The notes: a model not told the origin generated them from the letters alone. Positions 11,328-23,944 are shown, counted from the stretch's first letter. The stretch: DNA of 64,000 nt from Ceratopteris richardii (GCA_020310875.1 CM035415.1:197518932-197582931); one strand, 5' to 3'. Translations and numbers: made by a program.

Positions 11328-11958
11328 ATGGCAAATGCAGATGAAATGAGTCAGCTTATGAGCGATAAGCTCGACAAGAACAACTTCCATGCTTGGAGAT
11401 TCAGAATGACGAATTTCCTGATGGGAAAAGGCTACTGGAAGTACATCGAAGGAGAGAATGAAAATGCTCTGTAGTTACCAGAAAGGAATCGGACTGCAGA
11501 ACAGTTAAGAGCATATGAGGAATGGAATCAAGGAGCACGAAAGGTAATGTATTGGCTATTTGTTAGCATACAGGATAGCATGATTGGACACATACAGGAT
11601 GCCGAGACTCCAAAAGAGACTTGGAACAGTTTGGTCACTTTGTACGAGACCAATACAAAGGCACGGAAATTGCAACTCAAGAACGAGTTGCATACATTGG
11701 AGAAAAAGAGCATGTCCGTAAGTGACTACACTCTAAAAATCAAAAGCATATGTGAGTCAATTGCATCTATTGGCATGAATGTAGATGATGATGATAAGGT
11801 GGAAGTGTGCCTTCGTGGTTTAGGAGCTGCATATAAGCAGTTCAGAACTTCTATACAGACCAGGGAAAATATTCCGAATTTTGCTAATTTGGTCTCTATG
11901 TTGATTATTGAATAAAAGAATCTTGGTGAGGATTCAAACTCCCAAGGAAAGCCCAATT
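11328..11958 (+). pseudogene. B1 gag, 5' part
   Basis: Gag from ATG 11328 (MANADEMSQLMSDKLDKNNF). It has the copia gag landmarks KLDKNNFHAWRF, WNSLVTLYETN and LKNELHTL, and matches UBN2/retrotran_gag-type proteins. An in-frame TAG occurs at about 11472 (NENAL then stop) and a TAA at 11913-11915, just before D. It is interrupted at 11963 by the insertion of D and continues at 17177. The gag forms the virus-like particle. Confidence 0.85.
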
Positions 11959-11963
11959 CTGAG

Positions 11964-12254
11964 TGTTGGGTGTGTGTAGAAATGAGAGACACACAAGAAG
12001 CACACACAAGGAGCACAAACGCAGTAAGACACACGGAGAAGACAATGGCTGGAATAGCTCTCTCTATTGATCGATGAACTCAACTGAAGTAAGAGTTGAA
12101 TAATATCCCTAAGTACAAAGTACCACCACATATGAGAGTATCATGTATGTGGTAACATGGGGAAAAAACCTCTAGCCAGCACTAGAGTAAAAAGTGCCCA
12201 TGTATAGGGAAAAGGTTCACATCAAAGCTACTCGAGGAACACATAAGTGTAACA
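11964..12254 (-). repeat. D 3' LTR
   Basis: A 291-bp LTR. The plus strand begins tgttgggtgtgtgtag and ends agtgtaaca. It pairs with 16884-17176 with only a handful of differences by eye. Confidence 0.94.
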
Positions 12255-12264
12255 AACCCCCCTG
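12255..12264 (-). promoter_or_regulatory. D polypurine tract
   Basis: Minus strand reads CCAGGGGGGTTT immediately before the 3' LTR, the expected primer site for plus-strand synthesis. Confidence 0.75.
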
Positions 12265-12300
12265 GAGCGAATGATGTGAACACATACAGGGAGTGACAGA

Positions 12301-14145
12301 TCAGCCCCCACAAGTTAACAAGCCTAAAGCTTTGCGAAAAGCTTCAAACTTTTCCCGTGGAAGAGCTTTGGTGAATATGTCTGCCACATTATCTTGTGTA
12401 GGCACATATACCAAATCAATATCTCCTGCATGAAGGCGCTCTCTCACATAGTGATAATGCACCTCAATATGTTTGGTCCGTGCATGAAACACTGGGTTTC
12501 GTGCAACAGCCAAAGCACTCTGACTATCTGTGAGAATATGTGTAGCAGCATCAATCTCCATGCAAAGATCCATCAATAGGCGTCTCAGCCATATACACTC
12601 CACTATAGCTGTGAAAATTGCCCTGTACTCAGCTTCACAACTCGATGTCGCCACTGTAGGTTGCTTCTTACTCAACCAAGATATGCATGAGTCTCCAAGG
12701 AAAAAGCAATTACCACTAGTGGACACGCGAGTATCATAACAACCAGCCCAATCACTATCTATAAAAGCATGCAAGCATGGCTGAATATCTCTGCCATAAA
12801 AGAGACCTAAGCTCAAAGTGCCTCAGAGATATCTAAACACACGTTTCACCGCTTGCTAATGCTTACTGACAGGGCTATGCATGAATCGACTCAACTGGGA
12901 AACTGCATATTGTATATCCGGCCTTGTGTTGCATGCATTTATAAGACATCCCACAGCCTGCTGATAAAGAGAAGTGTCAAATGCATCACTGGAATCCTCA
13001 ACTGAGAATCTAAATCCTGTCTCAACTGGTGTGGAAACTGGCTTGCAATCCTCAAAGTCAAAACGCTGAAGTAGTTTTTCAACATACTTTGCTTGATGCA
13101 TAACAATTCCCCCCTCAACGGATACAAACTGGATGCCAAGATAGTAGCTCAAAAGACCAAGATAAGTGACATCAAAAGTATGCTGCAAATCAGCCATAAG
13201 AATGTCAAGTTTTGCATCACATGACCCAATCAAGAGTATGTCATCGACATAAAGAACAAGCACTATAAGATCAGCCCCATTTTTGCATACATAGAGTGTT
13301 CTTTCAATCGGACTACATGTGAAGCCAAGAGCAATCAAGTGCTTATGTATTTTGTCATACCATGCACGTGGAGCTTGCTTGAGACCATACAAGGCTTTAT
13401 GCAAGCGACAAACCATATGCTCTTTCCCTTTCAAAGCAAATCCAGGAGGTTGCTTCACATAGACTTCTTCTTGCAAATCACCATTCAAAAAGGTTGTTTT
13501 TATGTCCAGCTGATGCACTTTCCAACCTCGATGGTCAGCCAATGCAACCATGGTACAAATGGTAGTCATGCGTGAAGTAGGTGCAAAAGTTTCCTCATAG
13601 TCAATGCCATATTGTTGTGCATATCCTTTGGCAACCAATCTAGCTTTGTAGCGATCAATGCTACCATCAGATTTTCTCTTAATCTTGTAAACCCACTTTG
13701 TGCCAATGACATTCTTTCCTTTTGGCAATTCACATAACTCCCAAGTACCATTCCTATGTATGGAATCCATTTCTGATTGCATAGCACTAATCCATTGTGG
13801 ATCATCACATGCATCTTCAAAAGAAAGTGGCTCTTCATTACATGATGTAGCAATAAGAGAATAATCCACAAAATTATTTGATGCATGGTGAGAGCTTGAT
13901 CTTGTTCTACCAAGTAAAGGTGCACTCAATTTGCTATCCTGCAAAGTTTGTTTCAGCCACTTTGGCATAGATTGTGCTCTCTTGATAGACATGCATTCAT
14001 TATGTAAAACATCTTCAATATGTACATCATGCGTGGGCTGAATTTCGTGCTCAGTTTCAGCCACATTTGGATGCAAATGTTCAGCCATATGTGGCTGAAA
14101 ATTTCCAACAGTTTTGGCAATTTTTGGCTGATTTTTTTTAGCCAT
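12301..14145 (-). pseudogene. D reverse transcriptase and RNase H
   Basis: One minus-strand frame from about 14145 to the stop at 12301. It opens with a low-complexity linker, then the pre-RT segment MPKWLKQTL and WISAMQSEMDS. RT motifs follow: KWVYKIK, QLDIKTTFLNG, ALYGLKQAPRAWYDK, and the catalytic LYVDDILLIG. RNase H shows DSDWAGCYDTRVSTSG and SCEAEYRA, with the end motif VADIFTKALPREKF. Two nonsense codons break it between RT and RNase H (TAG at 12856-12858, TGA at 12823-12825). Apart from these the frame is uninterrupted and all catalytic motifs are present, suggesting fairly recent decay. Confidence 0.92.
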
Positions 14146-14312
14146 GTTTGGCTGGAAATTCTCTGCATTTTCAGCCCTTTGAACCTCAGTTGGCTGGTCT
14201 ACATGGCCATAGTCAAGCGCACCATTTTGGAAAAAGGCATGAGTGTATCGAACACATCTTGTGAGCTAACTGTTGGCAGTTTTTTGCATTTAAGTAGAGG
14301 GAAAACTGAATT

Positions 14313-15926
14313 TTAAGCAAATACCACATCTCGACTCACAATAATTGTGTTCATCAATGGATGGTACAACCCATATCCCTTACTTTCAGCACTATAACCA
14401 ACAAATATACATTTCTTTGCCTTGTCATCAAGTTTGTGACGTTGTTGTGATGGCACAAGAGCATATGCCAAACAACCAAACACACGCATATGACTAACCA
14501 TAGGCTTATGACCATTCCAAGCCTCATAAGGAGTGATGACTCTCAATGCTTTTGTAGGGCAGCGATTCAACACATAATTTGCACACATGACCGCTTCCAT
14601 CCAAAATTTATGAGGAAGATGCTTTCCTTTAACCATACATCGTGCCATTACAAGTAGAGTTCTATTTTTACGCTCGGCAACACCATTTTGTTGAGGTGTA
14701 TATGGCACCGTACATTGGTGTGAAATACCTCTTTCACGAAGAAAAGCACTAAACTCATGTGACATGTATTCACCACCACGATCCGTGCGTAGTGAAGAAA
14801 AATTTTCAGCCATAGCTAAAAATGCTTTGAAGCAAGAAAATACCTCATTCTTTGCTTTCATAGGATACACCCATGTATGGTGAGTAGCATCATAAATGAA
14901 GGTAACAAAATATACATGCTTTCCAAAAGATGGAGTCTTGACGGGACCACATACATCACTATGAACAAGTTGCAATTTTCTTGTAGTGTTTGTGTGACTA
15001 TCTTTTGGAAAAGAAGCACGATGCATTTTTCCAAGAATGCAACCTTCACATGCATGCTTTTCAATGGACTCAAGTGTAGGCAAGCCAATAACCATGTCCT
15101 TCTTTTGCAAGTAGAGCAAACTATTGAAGTTTAAATGACCAAAACAAGCATGCCAAAGCTCCATTTCAGCCATGGAAGAAGTATCAGCAACTAAGGCATT
15201 CGAGGCAGCCCTCTTGTATGTATCCATGCGATACAAACCATTACATAATGTACCGGACATCACGATAACATCGCCATTGCTGAAATCATCAACCATACAC
15301 TTATCATCAACAAAGTGTACATGAAGTCCAGCTTTGGCAATCAACGGAACTGAAATTAAGTTCTTCTTGATATCGGGCACATACAATGCATTTTTCAAGA
15401 GAATCACACCTCCATTTGCAGCCGTAAGCTCAATTTCTCCTACTCCAATGATAGGATAAGAGGCATTGTTTGCACACACCACATGTCCTCCTTTAGGTGC
15501 ATCTTTCAAAGAGGCAAAAAATATTTTGCATGATGTTATGTGCTTTCAAGCACCACTATCAACGAACCAATCCGAATCAGCCTCACTCACAACCATACAT
15601 TTAGAATGTAAAGAAGCATCATAATGACATGTAACAACACATGCCCAAAAATATTGAGTCATGTTAGCTTCATCATTCTTTGCATTTGCTGAATTTTCAG
15701 CAATAGACATGCCCGATTCCTTCTTCTTTTCATTGCGTTTAGCAAGCTTTCTACACTCATCAATAGTATGATCAGCCTTTCGGCAATAATTGCATCTCCT
15801 CTTCTTTTGCAAATCACCATCATTAGAGGAATGAGTGGAAGAGGAAGCTTGAGGCTTTGGTTTTGATGAACCAAAAGCTGAACCATACTTGCTTTTGTGA
15901 GATACCAAGTGCTTGCGTTCCTTCAA
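14313..15926 (-). pseudogene. D nucleocapsid end, protease and integrase
   Basis: A minus-strand frame holding the zinc knuckle CNYCRKADHTIDEC (CX2CX4HX4C, about 15.8 kb), then the protease motif DWFVDSGA followed at once by an in-frame TGA (15546-15548), then the gag-pre-integrase and integrase: WHACFGHLN with CEGCILGK (zinc finger), catalytic Asp in VHSDVCGP, Asp in RTDRGGEY, and Glu in NGVAERKN. It ends at 14313, and RT continues in another frame at 14145. The 170 bp between contain repeated TGGCTGAAA-like units. Confidence 0.9.
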
Positions 15927-16605
15927 TCAAACCACTCCTATTCACTCTAGATTGCTCTTCTTGCAAAAGAAGAGACACAACATCATCAAATGCATACATA
16001 TTAGGATTTCCTTTTGCAACCAAACGAAGTGTAGTAGCAAAGCTTTGAAAAGATTCCGGTAATCCTTTTAACAATGTAGAAATCAGTGATGCATCCGGAA
16101 TGATCTCATCTATGTTTGCCAATTGCTCTTTCAAGTCCTTGATGCGTGTCACATACACATCCACTGACTCATTTTCAGCCATACATACATCCTCAAGTTG
16201 CTTCCTCAAGTATGCAACACGTGCTTCATTACGCACGGCATACAAAGAAGCAAGAGTGTCCCATGCTTGTCATGATGTAGAACATGACCGAATGTGTGGA
16301 ACTATATGACGCTTCACTGAAAGCGCAATCAAAGCATGAGCTTGAGCATCTTTTCCATCCCATCTAAGTTGCTCCTGTGTAGGTGGAGAAGGAGAAACCA
16401 CTGTACTCAAAGAAGAAGCTCCATCTGTGATAGTAGACTGTGAAGTAGAAGCACCTGTCGGTCTTCGATCTACATCTGCCACTATGTTCCAAAGTTGTTT
16501 TGCAACAAGAACGTGCTTCATCATGTAAGACCACATCGGATAGTTGGTCCCATCAAGCTTATCTTCAGCTTGAAGCATGCCAAACAAGTCATTGCTTCCC
16601 GCCAT
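15823..16605 (-). pseudogene. D gag
   Basis: Gag from ATG 16605 (MAGSNDLFGMLQAEDKLDG), continuing in one frame with a TGA at 16270-16272 (RSCSTS then stop then QAWDTL). The rest reads KIKDLKEQLANIDEI and LLKGLPESFQSFATTLRL, typical copia gag. Near 15.9 kb a frame change leads into the nucleocapsid/pol frame. Confidence 0.88.
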
Positions 16606-16870
16606 TTCACTAAGGAACAAGAATGTGACAAAATCTTCACTTCGACAAAAACTGAAATGAGTGCTGAAATTTCAGCTCACAAACCGTCACTCTGATGGCG
16701 ATTCTAACTGCACGAATGGCTTCGAAATGGAGGTAAAACCCCAGCGCACCTGCTGGAAATGTTTCCGGGCTGCTGAAATTCACAATTCTATGCTCTGAAG
16801 TCGATTTGCACTGTTAAAGTGCGTGCGCGCCGCGACGCAAAAAACCGAAACTTGAGAAGAAGTTGAACCT

Positions 16871-16882
16871 ACTCTGATACCA
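16871..16882 (-). promoter_or_regulatory. D primer-binding site
   Basis: Minus strand reads TGGTATCAGAGT one base inside the 5' LTR, an initiator-Met-tRNA-type PBS with one mismatch at its last base. Confidence 0.88.
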
Positions 16883-16883
16883 C

Positions 16884-17176
16884 TGTTGGGTGTGTGTAGA
16901 AGTGCGAGAGACACACAAGAAGCACACACAAGGAGCACAAACGCAGCAAGACACACGGAGAAGACGATGGCTGGAATAGCTCTCTCTATTGATCGATGAA
17001 CTCAACTGAAGTAAGAGCTTAATAATATCCCTAAGTACAAAGTACCACCACATATGAGAGTATCAAGTATGTGGTAACATGGGGAAAAAACCTCTAGCCA
17101 GCACTAGAGTAAAAAGTGCCCATGTATAGGGAAAAGGTTCACATCAAAGCTACTCGAGGAACACATAAGTGTAACA
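16884..17176 (-). repeat. D 5' LTR
   Basis: A 293-bp partner of 11964-12254, with tgttggg...gtgtaaca on the plus strand and ctgag immediately after it. Confidence 0.94.
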
Positions 17177-20100
17177 CTGAGCAGGTATTCTACTCTGGCA
17201 GAGGAAGAGGCAGAGCTAGAGGTTTTGGAAGTGGAAGAGGAAACAATAACCAAGACCAAGGTCAACAACAGAATCATGCAAGAGGAAGAGGATAGTTTCG
17301 AGGCAGGGGGAGCCAAAGAGGTCGTAGAAATTTCCAAAGAAATGATTCAGGTAATGATAGTAAAGGATGTTGGAATTGGGGTAAACCTGGACACTTTGAA
17401 CGTGATTGCAGGTTGAAGAATCAAAATAACAGAAGGCAGCAAAACAACTATGCATCCACAAGTGCAGATGATTCTGAGAAGCTGTTTATGGTTCAACATC
17501 ACATGATGAATACGATGTCTACTGGTGTTTCAAAATCGAATGATAATGTCTGGTATGTTGATTCAGGTGCTTCAAATCACATGACCAGTCATGCAGAATG
17601 GTTTAGTAGTTTGCAGAAAATGCCAGTTCCTAGATATGTTGAAATAGGTGATGATACATCACATCCTATTGAGCATACAGGAAACATAGCATTATTTATG
17701 GAGGATGGAAAGGTAAAACATCTCGCTGATGTGCTGCATGTTCCAAATATAACAAAGAATCTGGTTTCTGTTGGACAAATGGTTGACCAGGGATTACAAG
17801 TTAGGTTCAATGTTGATGGATTATATGTAGAAGAGTACAAGCAGGATGGACGATTGGTTGCCAAAGGAAAAAAAGTGGGTAGGATGTTCACCTTAAATGT
17901 GAAGATTCCTGAAATGAATGCAGTCATGTTTGCAAAAGGTGCAGGAGTTATTGCAGATATAGAGATATGGCACAAACGGATTGGACATGCAAACTTGCAA
18001 AGGCTGAAATTGATGCAGTCAAAGGAGATTGTCCATGGACTACCAAATTTCAAAGTTGCAGAAATGCAAAAGGTATGTGCAGCATGTCAATTTGGTAAAC
18101 AGTCAAGAGCATCATTTCCACATGACAAGAATGTTAGTGAGAATGTACTAGAAGTAGTACATACAGATGTTTGGGGTCCAGCAAAGACCACATCTATGGG
18201 TGGTTGCAAGTTTTATGTTGCTTTCATTGATGACCATACACGCAAAGTATGGGTATATTTCATGAAAGAGAAGAGCGAGGTGTTTACTCACTTCCAGAAT
18301 TTTAAAGTTATGGTGGAAAAGCAGACAAGGAACTACATTCAGACATTAAGATCTGATGGAGGAGGTGAATACATTTCAAATGAGTTCAGTAGTTTTCTAA
18401 AAAATCATGGAATTCGGCGTCAGTTTTCATGCAGGTACACACCACAACAGAGTGGTGTTGTTGAACGCAAAAACAGACATATTGCAGAAATAGCAAGAGC
18501 CTTAATGGCTGAGAAGAATATGCCTCATTGTTATTGGGCAGAAGTTGTGCATATTGTTGTATACATCATGAACAGAACTTCGACCGCTGTTGTACATCAA
18601 GTTACACCTGAAGAGAAGTTTACAGGTAAAAAGCCAAACTTATCACATCTGAAAGTTTTTTGCTGTATTGCATATGTACATGTCCCAGATGAATTGAGGA
18701 CGAAGCTTATCCAAAAGCAGAAAAGTGTGTCTTCATTGGATACTCCCTTGAGCAAAAGGGATATAAATGTTATAACCCACTCACACGACAGGTAAAGGTG
18801 AGCAGAGATGTGGTATTTGATGAAATGTCAAGCTTCTATGCAGATGCCAAAGAAGGACTAAGTCTTGAACCAAATGACAAAGAAAATGCTGAAAAATCAA
18901 TTGCAGAACCTCAGGTTTTGAGTGGACCGGATGCATCACCAAGCAATAGTTCCAACTCAAATCCATGGAGTGGAAGATTACGTGGGAATTTCAGTCCAGT
19001 AAATTCATCAAATACATCCAAGAAAGGTAAAGAAAAGCTTTCTGCTGGTCATAAAACATGTGCAGGTTTTGAAGACGTTGATGGAGATTCAAGCGGTTCA
19101 AAAAAGATTCTTGATGAGGAACTTGGATTGCCCTCTGTGAAGACTCCAAGAGTAAGAAGGGCACATGCAGATGATACAAGGAGAAGTGACCCAGGACCAA
19201 GAAGATCTGGGAGGATGCGTAATTCAGTGCAACGATTGACATATGATAGTTACATGGCTCACCATTGTGCCTACATGACAAAGGTAATACAAGACATTGA
19301 ACCTTCTTGTTTTGAAGATGCAATTGGTAATGCAGATTGGGAAAAATCTATGGATGAGGAGATGGCTGCACTTTATGGAAATGATACATGGAAGTTGGTT
19401 CCATTGCCGCAAGGAAAGAAATCCATAGGCTGCAAATGGGTTTACAAGGTAAAGCATAATTATGATGGTAGCATAAGCAGGTATAAAGCATGATTGGTAG
19501 CTAAAGGTTATGCACAGACATATGGCATTGATTATGAGGAAACATTCAGCCCTGTAGCTAAAATGTCTACTGTCAGAACACTTGTTGCATTAGCTACAGC
19601 AAAAGGATGGACTTTGCATCAGATGGATGTGAAGAATGCTTTCCTACATGGTGAGTTACAGGAAGAAGTATATATGGACCAGCCACAAGGATATGAAGAT
19701 TCAAAGCATCCAGAATATGTTTGCAGGTTGCAAAAGGCTTTGTATGGGCTGAAGCAAGCCCCTCGTGCATGGCATGCAAGGATTGTTGATTACTTAACCA
19801 GCATTGGGTTCTCTATGTGTGATGCAGATCACTCACTATATGCAAGGAAGGCTGATGATGGCATCACTATTGTGGCTATTTATGTTGATGACCTGATTGT
19901 AGGTGGTGATAATGAAGAAAGCATCAAAGAGGTAAAGAAACTTCTTATGTAGGAATTCGACATGAAAGATCTTGGTGTGCTGCACTATTTCTTGGGCATT
20001 GAGTTTATACATACAGAAACAGGTATATGGATGTCGCAACGGCAATATGCCTTGAATATGCTGCAAAAGTATGGTATGGTTGATTGTAAGCCAATTTTTA

Positions 20101-20816
20101 TGCCATTAGATCAGAATTTGAAATTGGATACTACATCAGGTGAAGCATTGGAAAATGCTACTATGTACAGGAAAATTGTGGGAAGTCTTATATATCTCAC
20201 AATTACAAGGCCTGATCTAAGTTATACTGTTGGACTTGAAAGTCAGTTTATGCAGGTTCCCAGGAATCCACATTTGGATGTTGTGAGGCGCACTCTACGT
20301 TATGTGAGTGCTACTTTGGATTATGCATTATTTTATGAAGCTGGTGTAGATTTGCAGGTTCATGGATACACCGATGCAGATTGGGCTGGTAGTACTCCAG
20401 ATAGAAGATCTACTATTGGCTTTCTTTTCTCACTTGGAGGTGCAGCTATTACATGGAGCAGTAAGAAGCAACCCACTGTTGCTTTGTCGAGTACAGAGGC
20501 TGAGTATAGAGGTGCTGCAATGGCAGCATGTAAGGCATCATGGCTGGAGATGTTACTTGCAGATTTGGGTGTGGAAGTGCAAAAGGCTATCACTATCTAT
20601 TGTGATAATCTTAGCAGCATACAGTTAGCACGGAACCCTGTTTTCCATGCTAGAACAAAGCATATCGAGGTACGTTATCACTTCATCAGAGAGAAGGTAT
20701 AAGCAGGTGATATTGATCTTGTTTATGTGAGAACAGATGAGCAGGTTGCTGATATTTTCACCAAAGCACTTGGAGTTGAGAAGTTGAAGAAGTTTCGGAA
20801 AATGCTTGGATTATAG
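17177..20816 (+). pseudogene. B1 gag end and pol (protease, integrase, RT, RNase H)
   Basis: After the D insertion the gag resumes with an Arg-Gly-rich tail and a knuckle CWNWGKPGHFERDC (second Cys is Trp), with a TAG near 17297. Protease: WYVDSGASNHM (about 17551). Integrase: WHKRIGHAN with CAACQFGK, HTDVWGP, RSDGGGEY and GVVERKN, so DDE is present. A frameshift near 18710 moves to the frame of 18798 on. RT: KWVYKVK, QMDVKNAFLHGE, ALYGLKQAPRAWHA and YVDDLIVGG (about 19882). RNase H: YTDADWAGSTPDRRST and STEAEYRG. Stops lie at 19491 (TGA), 19950 (TAG) and 20700 (TAA); the natural end is the TAG at 20814-20816 (KFRKMLGL). With only a few lesions it is the best-preserved pol of its family here. 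Confidence 0.93.
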
Positions 20817-20830
20817 GATATGGCGTTGAG

Positions 20831-20842
20831 CTTGAGGGGGAG
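20831..20842 (+). promoter_or_regulatory. B1 polypurine tract
   Basis: cttgagggggag directly precedes the 3' LTR, the expected plus-strand primer. Confidence 0.88.
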
Positions 20843-21222
20843 TGTTGAGATATCAAGCTCAACATGTGATGATCCAGGATGACACGTACTAGTTTTTCGT
20901 TTCTCTGACATGTATAGTGGTCACGCCGGTATATGTCAGGGATACTTCATTGAGCTTTATTAGATTTATCTACCGAGAGTGATGGCACATTTGTTTCTTG
21001 CCAGCTCACTCATTCGCGGACATTAGGTTTTTCCTTATGTACTGGTCTTTATATATTGCACTTGTTGTATTCTTGTTTTTAAGGTCATTCTTGTACATTC
21101 CTTTTATGTAATAGAAGAAGAAGAAGAAGATCATTCTTCCTTGCCTCAATCTGTGTGTGTGCTTCTCCTTGAGAGTGAGAGTGTGTGTGTGAGCTCTCTT
21201 CCTTATCTCCTTCCTCGTGACA
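20843..21222 (+). repeat. B1 3' LTR
   Basis: A 380-bp copy of 10577-10956, followed by the tgttg target-site copy at 21223-21227. Confidence 0.95.
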
Positions 21223-22168
21223 TGTTGACGACATGCTGCTCACTGGTCGTATTGAGAAGCATATTGCTGATTTTAAGGCTGATTTGCATGCCTCATTTGA
21301 GATGTCTGATTTGGGGCATTTGCATCACTATTTGGGCATTCAGTTTATGCAAGTTGATGGTGGAATGGCTTTGTGTCAAACAAAATATATTGACACATTA
21401 TTGCAGTGTTTTGGCATTGAAGACTGTAGGCCTATTGCCAATCTTATGGAGAGAGGTTTACGATTGAGTCTTCATGATGCTGGAGATGCATTTGATGTTG
21501 TCCTCTATCAGTAGGCTGTTGGATGCCTAATTTACTTATGCATTACTAGGCCAGATATTCAATTTGTTATCTCACAGATGAGCAGGTTTATGCATTGCCC
21601 AGGTGTCAAGCATTGGCAGGTAGTTAAGCACATCTTCTTGAGTGGTACTCGATTACTTGGGTTGTTTTATCCCAAGGGGGGATCACTAACGCTTGATTTG
21701 CATGCTTTTTCTTACTCAAACTTGGATGGTTGCTATGACACTCATGTGTCCACTAGTGGCTTTTGCTTCATGCTTGGTAGCTCATGTATATCTTGGTTGA
21801 GCAAGAAGTAGCCTACGGTGGCCACTTCCAATTGTGAGGCTGAGGATAAGGAAGCTTTCACAGCTACTATTGAGTGTGTGTGGCTCAGATGCCTTATGGC
21901 TGATTTGGGTCTTGGTCAGTCTTCTGCCACCACCATATTCACTTACAGTCAGAGCGCATTGACAGTTGCAAGGAACCCTGTGTTCCATGCTCGCACTGCA
22001 CATTAGGTGCATTATCATTATGTCGGGGAGAGGTTCTCTGCTGGGGAGATTAGCTTGGAATATGTGCCCACGCAGGAGAACATTGCAGACCTTTTCACAA
22101 AGGCTCTGCCTAGGGAGAAGTTTGAAGCTTTCCGCAAAGCTTTGGGCTTACTTCCTTTTGTGGAGTGA
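21223..22168 (+). pseudogene. A1 RT end and RNase H (continuation after B1)
   Basis: Resumes A1 pol with the DD of YVDD, then MLLTGRIEKHIADF and LGHLHHYLGIQFMQ. RNase H follows (DLHAFSYSNLDGCYDT, where the first catalytic Asp of the A2 sequence DSDWAGC is altered; SWLSKK; CEAEDKEA). Stops occur at 21512, in SWLSKK (about 21809) and after ARTAH (about 22004). The natural end LGLLPFVE terminates with TGA at 22166-22168. Confidence 0.88.
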
Positions 22169-22242
22169 TTTCCACATAGCTTGGCACTTCCTTATACATG
22201 AGTGCTAGCTACTTGTTCACGGCATCACTCCCAAGCGGGATT

Positions 22243-22473
22243 TGTTGATATATTTACGTAGTGATGTGTGTGAACACTCTAGGACCACGGGGGCACTTTT
22301 TTCCCTCTTTAGGAGGTTTCTTTTGCCCTAGCTTGTATATATGCATATTGCCCTAATGGGATACTTATCTTTGTACATTCTCTAGTAATACATTCAGTGT
22401 TGTGTGTTGTGCTCCAAGCTTCTTCTTTTTCCTTGTGTTGTCCGCGTGCTTCCGTAGACGTCTAACTCCAACA
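22243..22473 (+). repeat. A1 3' LTR
   Basis: A 231-bp A-family LTR, tgttgata...ctccaaca, preceded by a degenerate PPT (ccaagcgggatt) and followed by tgatc. Confidence 0.92.
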
Positions 22474-23760
22474 TGATCAGTGCACAATATCATAATTGAA
22501 TTCCTACAAAAGTAAAATCCAACGAGCCAAACGGCCTCCCAGATGCTTCTATCACACTAGGTTTGCTAATGTAGAATCATCCACGTGGAAGGTAAACCTG
22601 TGGCCTAATAAGTAATGCCAAAACTTCTTTATGGAGTAGATCAACCCAAACACTCTTGCTCGGCTATAGAATAATTACGTTCAGCTATAGCAAGGTGACG
22701 ACTAGCATAATAGATGGTGCAGTACCACTTATCTTGATGTTGCATTAAGACATTTTCGATGGCAATATTCGAAGCATCAATGAAAACATGAAAAGGAAAT
22801 CGCCAATTCGATGCCTGCAAGATCGGAGCCTACATAAGAGGAGTTTTGAGGCACTCAAAAGTAAGCTGATATTCTTCAATCCAGCGGAATTGGCGAGGGG
22901 ACACAGTGTTCAATTGGGTAAGGAGGATAGTCAGATGAGCCAACCACCAAAGATTCTGACCATGCCAATGAATTTGTCCCAAAAAACACATAACTTCCTT
23001 CGAGTTTTGGGAGATGATGCATTAAGGATAACGTGTACTTTATCAGGATCTACTTGTATTCCTTATTTAGAAATAATGTTTCCTAGGAGTTTACCACAAG
23101 CAACTGCAAAGATAGACGTATGGGGGTTCAAATAAAGATGGTACTCTCGACATTTAAGAAAGCAGCAACGAAGATGTTGCAGGTGAGCAGCAGTGTCACT
23201 GGATAAGGAAAAATCATCAAGGTAAACTCTCATGAAACTCGTAAGGTATGATGAAAAGATTTCTTGCATACATTGTTGAAAAGTGCTTAGTGTGTTGTGC
23301 AGACCAAACCATATCATTGTACATGCATAAACCCCCCAGTTAGTAGTGAACGCAATCTTAGGGATATCTACCTCGGCCGTCCTGACTTGATTGTAGCCAC
23401 TGTATCTGTCTAAAAATGAATACATTTCTCTGCCAGTGACATCATCCAACATGCTATCTAAGAACGGTAACGGAAATGGATCAGGGATAGTGGTTGCATT
23501 TAATTTTCTATAATCTATGCATATGTGAAGCTGCTTATTCTTTTTGGGTGCTATCACAATCGGTGAAATCTATTCAACGTGTTCTACAAGGATAATAAAT
23601 ACAACATGAAGTAATCCATCTATTTCTTCCTTAACTTGCTGAGCATAGTTGGGATTCATTCGGTAACTTTGTTGCTTGATGAGTTGAGCATACGGTTTTA
23701 GTACAACTCAGTGTTGGTAAATTCGGGGATCTAGGACTTTCATGTCCCTTTAGTCCCAAG
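22474..23760 (-). pseudogene. Gypsy C reverse transcriptase and RNase H, disrupted
   Basis: Minus-strand gypsy RT. SPIVIAPKKNKQLHICIDYR (about 23.57 kb) leads into an open piece at 23557-23063 with NATTIPDPFPLPFLD, MYSFLDRYSGYNQV, then VYLDDFSLSS (the catalytic box as YLDD). The loss of the usual GLTNAP box (here GLHNTLSTFQ) marks decay. RNase H follows down to 22474, where A1 interrupts it, and continues at 6735. Several stops lie upstream of 23557. It was part of the polymerase that copied element C. Confidence 0.82.
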
Positions 23761-23944
23761 CAAAGACATACATGAATTCTTTTAACAGAGCTAACAAATC
23801 CTCTTGAAAGGTAGAATGCAGGACGGCTTTTATTTTGATCGGGCGAGGATTAACTTCATCACCTAGATGGCAAGTCACTAACTAGTCTTCTGGCACATAA
23901 AATTGTTGTGTTGTAGAAGGGTCACCCTCAGACTGAAAGGTGTT

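Larger units (their letters stand above)
11964..17176 (-). mobile_element. Copia element D (minus strand), innermost insertion
   Basis: A 5,213-bp Ty1/Copia element with LTRs at 11964-12254 (3') and 16884-17176 (5'), PBS at 16871-16882 on the minus strand, PPT next to the 3' LTR at 12255-12264, and a TSD of ctgag (11959-11963, 17177-17181). Its protein is related to family A (shared LSKKQPTVATSSCEAEY and ALPREKFEAFRKALGLL) but the LTR differs. It is the youngest layer of the five-level nest, yet gag-pol carries at least four nonsense codons and frame changes. Confidence 0.95.
10577..21222 (+). mobile_element. Copia family B, copy B1 (split by D)
   Basis: A Ty1/Copia element with nearly identical 380-bp LTRs (10577-10956 and 20843-21222; I count about 5 differences by eye), PBS at 10957-10968, PPT at 20831-20842, and a TSD of tgttg (10572-10576, 21223-21227). 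Net of nested D it is about 5.4 kb. It interrupts the reverse-transcriptase active-site codons of A1. Coding order is gag (11328 on), protease, integrase, RT, RNase H (to 20816), with several stops. Confidence 0.95.
6736..22473 (+). mobile_element. Copia family A, copy A1 (split by B1)
   Basis: A Ty1/Copia element with LTRs at 6736-6932 and 22243-22473, a PBS at 6935-6946 and 5-bp target-site duplications tgatc (6731-6735, 22474-22478). It is 15.7 kb long, of which 10.6 kb is the nested B1 plus D; A1 itself is about 5.1 kb. Gag-pol runs 7279-10571 and resumes at 21223-22168. It sits in the RNase H region of Gypsy C. Stops and frameshifts are numerous. Confidence 0.93.
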
